Source: Portulaca oleracea
Taxonomy: Eukaryota > Streptophyta > Magnoliopsida > Caryophyllales > Portulacaceae
Direction of reading: 5' to 3'
DNA length: 64,000 nt
NCBI GenBank assembly: GCA_029582165.1
Contig: CM055876.1
Location: 17,361,001-17,425,000, forward strand
Shown here: in pieces, positions 59,198 through 64,000 of the stretch
Position numbering within the stretch: the first letter of the stretch is position 1
How the letters are laid out: every line of letters begins with the position of its first letter
Notes under the pieces: generated by a model
Told to the model about the DNA's origin: nothing
The model's input: the letters and a program-made list of their open reading frames with translations, nothing else
Database searches by the model: none
Position numbers and translations under genes: made by a program

Positions 59198-59539
59198 CTA
59201 ATCTTGTTTCACCTTAACCACTTCGCCAGTGGTCTCATGGTCAATCTCCATGTCTCTAGGCTCATTTGGGTCCATCTCTTTGTCTTTAGGCTTATAGGCT
59301 CGCCTATGTGGTTTCCGTGTCTCCACGCTCGGACCGAGCCGGTCTTTTGCTGTCACCTTCGCACCGAGGCGATCCTTTATTGTTGAACGAAGACCCAGTC
59401 TCTCTTTCACGGATGTTTGTCTCCTCGCCTCTCCAGCACGGCGAGATTCAACAACCGCAATTAGCCATCCGTGATATCCAGCGTCAACCATTTGTGATAC
59501 ATGTGCCTTTGATTGAGTCTTAAGAGTCGGCCTTCTTGC
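59198..59539 (-). pseudogene. Read-on tail behind the DUF7745-like gene, with DRLG repeats
   Basis: The frame of exon 2 continues open for 113 codons after the TAG at 59,540-59,542 and ends at 59,198. It contains three copies of a decapeptide of the type KDRLGxxxxx (KERLGLRSTI, KDRLGAKVTA, KDRLGPSVET) and ends in an acidic segment (DKEMDPNEPRDMEID). So long an open frame directly behind a stop suggests that the protein was once longer and was cut by a nonsense mutation. Alternatively the tail is reached by an unseen splice. Confidence 0.5.
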
Positions 59540-60666
59540 CTAGTACTTCAGCCAAGATTCTATCACCAAGCCACGAAGCTTCAATTGCTCGGGGGCTTCA
59601 CACAGCCGCTCGGGGATGTTTTGTTTCCGGCCCATCTGTCGCCACACCCGCTCCGGGAAGTAGAAAGTCATATGCGTCAATCCACCGATGCACACATAGG
59701 CATTGCGAAAATCGCTAGTCACATATTCAGGAATGTGCCACCATTCGATCCACCAAGTGATATCGCGAGACTCCTTCAGAAAGGCGATCCATTCCGTTAC
59801 TGATTGACGGTTGATATAGTCGCGCTTCCTTTGACAATAATTCGCAAGTGCCGAAGAAGTTCGAGGCTCCTCGATGAGGCCCAAATGCTCCATCAGCCAT
59901 ATCTGCCCACAAAAGTTAGCACGGGTTACAATTGCATACCAATTATTCCCAAACTACGGGAAAAAAAATGCCTAAAACCCGCCTAGGTTTTACAGGCAGT
60001 AGGCAGGCACACAAAATGAGAAGGAAAGGAAGGAAGGAGAAAACGTACCTGAAGAAGTAGGGGGCTTTCACGAAGTTCATGTTCTCGATTCGGATCGTCC
60101 AAACCCATCATAGTTTCCGCTAGCATCAACGACACTGGGTTATAGCCTCGGGCCATGTCTTCAACAATCTGGATTAGGCCCGCCGGCCCGGTTCTTCGCC
60201 CACCGTGGTAGAAATGGAATTCTCCAAGGAGACATAATACGAGTGTTCGCACTCGTATCACCGGACCATATTCCAAAGTGTCAAGAGATTGAAAGTATTC
60301 GACAATAGTTTGGAAATGTACCTTATCACCGAAAAGTGCGTTTCTTATGACCCGGGATGGAAGGCATAGCAGCTCCTTGTATTGTTTAGCATCGTCGGTA
60401 GATATGGGACGTGACGTCGGACGTGCGAAGTGATTCATCCCGAGAATAGAAGACCACTCTTCAGAAAGCGGACATAGCTCCTTCAATGAAAAGCGGAAAA
60501 CGTGCATCTTCGGATCCCAAAAAGTCTCCGTCGCACGGAGGAAGTCATGGTTGACTCTCACTTGCCGGAGGCTCAGCAAGCTCGTCAGGTTATATCTCCC
60601 GAGCTCTTTCTTCTCTTCTCTAGACAAGGTACTCATCCAAGTAGCGAGCTTCTTCTCAAAAGCCAT
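59540..60666 (-). CDS. DUF7745-like plant protein, two exons, apparently intact
   Basis: Exon 1 runs 60,666-60,049 (206 codons), the intron is 59,903-60,048, and exon 2 runs 59,902-59,540 (120 codons plus TAG), giving 326 residues with a phase-0 junction (LLLQ then IWLMEHLGL). The N-terminal part contains LLSLRQVRVNHDFLRATETFWDPKMHVFRF and LCPLSEEWSSILG, typical, from memory, of plant proteins of unknown function in the DUF7745 family, which is related to the plant mobile domain. Exon 2 is Trp-rich (WWIEWWHIPEY). The ATG at 60,666 is preferred over an upstream ATG at 60,753 because that one sits on the TATA box. It lies antisense behind the element F pol, so it may be retrotransposon cargo rather than a host gene. 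Its function is unknown. Confidence 0.65.
59903..60048 (-). other. Predicted intron of the DUF7745-like gene
   Basis: In gene sense the donor is CAG/GTACG at 60,048 and the acceptor GGGCAG/ATATGG at 59,903. The 146-bp length and the restored frame support it. It contains one copy of the CCTAGG-centred repeat. Confidence 0.7.
59973..59992. repeat. CCTAGG-centred repeat, copy 1
   Basis: TAAAACCCGCCTAGGTTTTA lies inside the intron. Two further copies lie upstream of the gene. Confidence 0.7.
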
Positions 60667-60754
60667 GAGAGTTGGGAGGATTTTTTTTCGTGATTTTGGA
60701 GAATTTTCGATGAAGGATGCAAAGTGAAGATGATGAGTGATGACCATATGCAAA

Positions 60755-60763
60755 GTATTTATA
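60755..60763 (-). promoter_or_regulatory. TATA box of the DUF7745-like gene
   Basis: TATAAATAC in gene sense lies about 90 bp upstream of the chosen ATG. A start of transcription about 30 bp downstream would leave a leader of about 60 bp. Confidence 0.6.
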
Positions 60764-60877
60764 CACCTTCATCCATGATCAAAATGGCACAAATCGGTCA
60801 GCAAATGATCATGTAGCCGTTGCCATCACATCCCATGATTTAAGCCATTCTCTAACGGCCAGCAAAAAAAGAAGAAG

Positions 60878-60900
60878 TTAAAACTCGCCTAGGTTTTAAC
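60878..60900. repeat. CCTAGG-centred repeat, copy 2
   Basis: TTAAAACTCGCCTAGGTTTT with one change relative to copy 1. The core TTTT arms and CCTAGG are conserved. Confidence 0.7.
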
Positions 60901-60945
60901 TTCAAGAGCCACAGCGCCCGCCAAACTTCAGATGCCCCTTGTCGC

Positions 60946-60965
60946 TTAAAACCCGCCTAGGTTTT
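60946..60965. repeat. CCTAGG-centred repeat, copy 3
   Basis: TTAAAACCCGCCTAGGTTTT identical to copy 1 over its central 18 bp; 68 bp from copy 2. Confidence 0.7.
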
Positions 60966-61252
60966 CAGCGGCCCAGGCCCAATTTTTCACTCACCGCGGC
61001 CCATTAGCTTGTTGTTTTATTTTGGGCTCTTCCCTTTGGCTTCAACCGTCCCATTTGTGTATTTTGGATGTGTCGGGCTTTGTTATCGACCCAATGACGC
61101 TTGGTTCTGAAATTTTTGCTCGAGTTATCTCCGACACTTAAGTTTTTGGTTCTTTTTTATTTTCTTTTCTTTTTGGGGAAGCGGGATTAATTGAGATCAA
61201 TCCCGTCATATAGAAAATCATTCAAAATTACATTGCATTGCATGTTTTGTTA

Positions 61253-63960
61253 TCACCACAGGGAGCCTGTATCGCCGTTGGCCTCTACCAAGTTGCCACC
61301 TGCATTTGAAGCTCCCGCGTTGGAAGTACCGACCGTGCCAAAATAGGTATCCCAGGAATAATAATCAGGACCAAGAGCAGTCTGCCCAGGAGGCGATGGA
61401 TAAGGGCACTCCTGAAAGATGTAGGCTCGATGGCGAAAACACAGAGTGCTCCTGTGAAGCAACCAGCAAGGAATGATCAGGAACCTGCCACTCAACAGAC
61501 GCAGTAGGCCATACAGGACTAGTTCCATAGCCAGGGGGTGGCCAGCCAGAAGAACCAGATCCTCCCAGCCAAGAGTGTTGAGGCACAGACCACTCTTGAG
61601 AACCCATGGGCCATGACGGACCCATCCCAGGAGCAGGGACAAGCCACCCTGTAGAACCGGAACCAAAAGAGGAAGCATCATAGGGTGCAGGACGTGAAGT
61701 AGCATCATCTGTTAGGGCCTGACTGCCAGGATACCCTACGGATGCACCTGACACGGTCCCTCACCACTATCTCCCAACTGCGACGAGCAGAACGCACTAA
61801 AGTTGGAGTACGACGAGAATGAGAAGGTAGGTATGTGGCGCTTGACTCGGAAGCATCCTCCACCCAGTAGGAATGGGGCTGAGTATTGCCACCATATCCA
61901 GCACTGTGATACGACTCTCCCTGACCAAGTGGCTCCTCCAGGGACATTTGAGCCATGTCCTCTTCCATAATCGGAGGATGACGATCTCTACTACCAGACC
62001 TGCTACGGTGAGATCCAGTTGAGTGTTGAACCTCGACCAGAATGCCTTTACCGCGACCCTCTAGCACAGGCCCAGGCACAACTGCTAGAGGAGGATGAGA
62101 AGAACCACCAACTTCTTCCCGAGAATGGCCTCGAGAAGAATATTGCCCTGCTGAAGAGCGACGTGGGGGCTTCGTGCGAGGAACACCTGCAGTAGAACGT
62201 CGAGGCGGTTCCCTAGGAACAGATTCCGCATCAGCTTCCTTATCAACTCATCCGGCCGTATCACCCTGATATCTACCTGAACCGGTCAATGCCCAGTCGA
62301 GATGTTTCCTCATGGTGCTCCACTCCTTAGTTAGTTGTCGGAGGAAAGCGCACCTTGGCTGAAAATGACAAGACCAGAGTTAGCCATAAGTAACATGTAG
62401 AGTGAAAAAGAGGCAATGTGAAGTGAAGGATTACCGGTTTACGATTAAATTCTTGAAGCATGGAGCACTCCCTGCTGTTCTCCACGTCCAAGAAGTCGCC
62501 GATCTTTGACCTCTCTGGTGGAACCTCCACCTCAGCGGCTTTAGCATAGGGCCCCAGCTGAAGATTTTCTGGTCAGAAATCAGCCAACACATAATAAGGA
62601 TAAAGGAGGAAGATACATACCACACGAGGAGCCAAACAGCTAAGATAGCGTTGGAACTCTTCATTGAACTACTCCTGCGGAACGTTATGCACGAAGTCGT
62701 CAAATTCTTGACCTCGAACCAAATCTCCCAAAACGCCCGGGTCGACCTGCCATGGCTCAAACATATGTGCTGGAGGATCCAGGGGAATGAGACCAGGGTA
62801 GCTCCCAAAATTTGCCTCGAGGCTCTCTCCCCCAAATACCACACATAACCATAAGGCCCCTCAACCAAGAGGCGAAGACGGGTGTCGTGCTCCACCAGAT
62901 CCAAAGGTTGTATTAACCCTCCGAGATTAAAATCGACCCATGGACGCCAGTTTACTTGATCCTGCTAAAGGAAGGGTGCATTAAAGTATGGCATGTAAAG
63001 GAAAACGGGAGAAAGATGTTAGGAACGAAGAGATACCGATTGCAAGTTGTCCAAGATGCTACAAATAAGGTCAAGGCTCCCTGACTTATACATTTTGTCG
63101 TGATTGCCCCCCGTGGTCCAGCGTTCAGCAGCACGTACCGTCTTGTTCTTCTTTAAACGAATGCCCAGGGCCGAGATGTACTCATACGCCCATGACTGCA
63201 TAAACATGATGTTAAAAGAGGAAGAAAGACTGAACTGCATTGAAAAGAGAAGGTTCGAGCGCACACCTCGAGCACCTTCCACTAGGAAGCACCATACTGG
63301 TAATGAGTTTGAGCCGCATGAAGATAGACCGGGTCCGCATCCTGCGAGAGTCGTACGCCATGACGAAGCCAGTGGATGAAGTTCGCATAAGACGCCTAAA
63401 CCCAATTCAGATTTCGAATATTATCAAAATTGAGAAGGTTTCGGAACCACGTCAGGGAAATGTTGTCCCCATGGTTGGCAAAAAGGGTGGTAGAAATCAT
63501 GTACGCCAAGAAAATGAAGCGGCGCTGCTATATAGGAAAATTTTGGAAACTGGCATCACGGATGGCCAATTCAAAGTGCCTATAGGCGAGATTGAGGAAA
63601 CCTTTCCGTTGCCCCAAGTGCGCAGACACTGGACCCAACATGTCCAAAACTACCGGAGGGATCTCCGCGTCAAAGACCACGTCCTGCCCACCCCAAGGAA
63701 GACCGGTAATCATGACGAAATCTTTAGGTGTGACCGTCATCTCACCCACAGGCAAGTAAAATGAGTTGGTTGAATCCCACAACCTCTCAGCCATTGCTCG
63801 ACCTATGATACGGAACGTTCGTTTCTTCCAGGCCTCCAGGCATTTCCAGAAAGGCATAAAGCCCGCTGCAGTCAAAGTATCACGGACAAAGTTTCCCGGA
63901 ATTGATTTAGCCACCTTAAGAGGCTCTTTCAGGACGCCAGGAGTTTTCAGGTTATCCTCC
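61253..63960 (-). pseudogene. Plant mobile domain (PMD, MAIN/MAIL-like) gene, decayed, 5' end outside the window
   Basis: In gene sense a first visible exon starts at 63,960 after a TTTTAG acceptor and carries SFYLPVGEMTVTPKDFVMIT and GLPWGG, the hallmark of the PMD (aminotransferase-like) family. Exons can be modelled at 63,960-63,267, 63,195-63,037 (SWAYEYISALGIRLKKNK), 62,961-62,621 (DQVNWRPWVDF, YGYVWYLGERASRQ), 62,557-62,435 and from 62,358, with small introns of 71, 75, 63 and 76 bp having GT...AG ends. Lesions: TAG at 63,528-63,530, TAGs near 63,397 and 63,280, a frameshift near 62,800, a TAG near 62,670, a TGA near 62,245 and frameshifts in the Gly/Ser/Pro/Trp-rich tail, which ends at about 61,253. 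PMD proteins act in gene silencing and meristem maintenance in Arabidopsis; this copy cannot encode a full protein. Confidence 0.75.
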
Positions 63961-64000
63961 TAAAATACGATGGGCGAAAATTTCAGTGAGTTATTTAAAA

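Larger units (their letters stand above)
60764..61252. other. Intergenic region between the two antisense genes
   Basis: The 489 bp contain two CCTAGG-centred repeats (60,878-60,900 and 60,946-60,965) and a T-rich stretch at about 61,145-61,175. I see no coding sequence. It must hold the upstream promoter of the DUF7745-like gene and the 3' end of the PMD gene. Confidence 0.6.

Noticed and set aside
60670..60753. An upstream ATG at 60,753 as start of the DUF7745-like protein
   Set aside because: It overlaps the TATA box, and the extra 29 residues do not resemble the family's N-terminus.
63104..63764. Plus-strand frames at 63,104-63,379 and 63,240-63,764
   Set aside because: They are antisense to the PMD exons, and no start context or known domain was seen.

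Overview
The window is nuclear DNA of a flowering plant: no bacterial gene organisation is present, and almost all of it is Ty3/gypsy LTR-retrotransposon sequence of types known only from plants, followed by two plant-specific reading frames with introns. The species cannot be named from the sequence.

Layout. (1) 1-19,493, array A, minus strand: seven LTRs of about 1.0 kb alternating with six internal regions of about 2.0 kb, so neighbouring elements share one LTR (period 3.0-3.2 kb). Each internal region has a primer binding site (PBS), a gag-derived part, a dead protease remnant joined directly to an integrase-core remnant, and a polypurine tract (PPT); reverse transcriptase (RT) is gone. 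(2) 19,523-37,907, array B, minus strand: nine LTRs (mostly 990-993 bp) alternating with eight internal regions of about 1.2 kb (period about 2.2 kb). Here the LTR is fused straight to the protease-RT linker of pol; PBS, gag and the RT active-site segment are missing. (3) 37,908-47,503: a longer, older-looking B copy still carrying segments the array units have lost, split by (4) 39,775-45,768, element C, a plus-strand gypsy element with both LTRs, PBS, PPT and a 5-bp target site duplication, but broken gag and pol. (5) 47,504 to about 52,215: element E, a plus-strand gypsy element whose LTR and gag resemble array A; it is truncated in integrase. (6) About 52,216-58,964: element F, a decayed plus-strand Tat/Ogre-type gypsy element with a G-patch-like linker, two RNase H regions and an integrase. 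(7) 59,198-64,000, minus strand: a two-exon DUF7745-like gene that looks intact, and a plant mobile domain (PMD) gene with recognisable introns but several nonsense and frameshift lesions, running off the window end.

How it fits together. C and E carry the recognisable gag-protease-RT-RNase H-integrase order of one gypsy lineage; aligning A and B to them by eye shows which parts were lost. Both arrays share LTR promoter sequence, including an inverted repeat bracketing the TATA box. B units have no PBS and all share the same LTR-pol junction, so they most likely multiplied at the DNA level by unequal exchange rather than by retrotransposition. The two antisense genes behind the Tat-type pol may be independent genes or antisense cargo of that element; the window ends before an LTR could decide.
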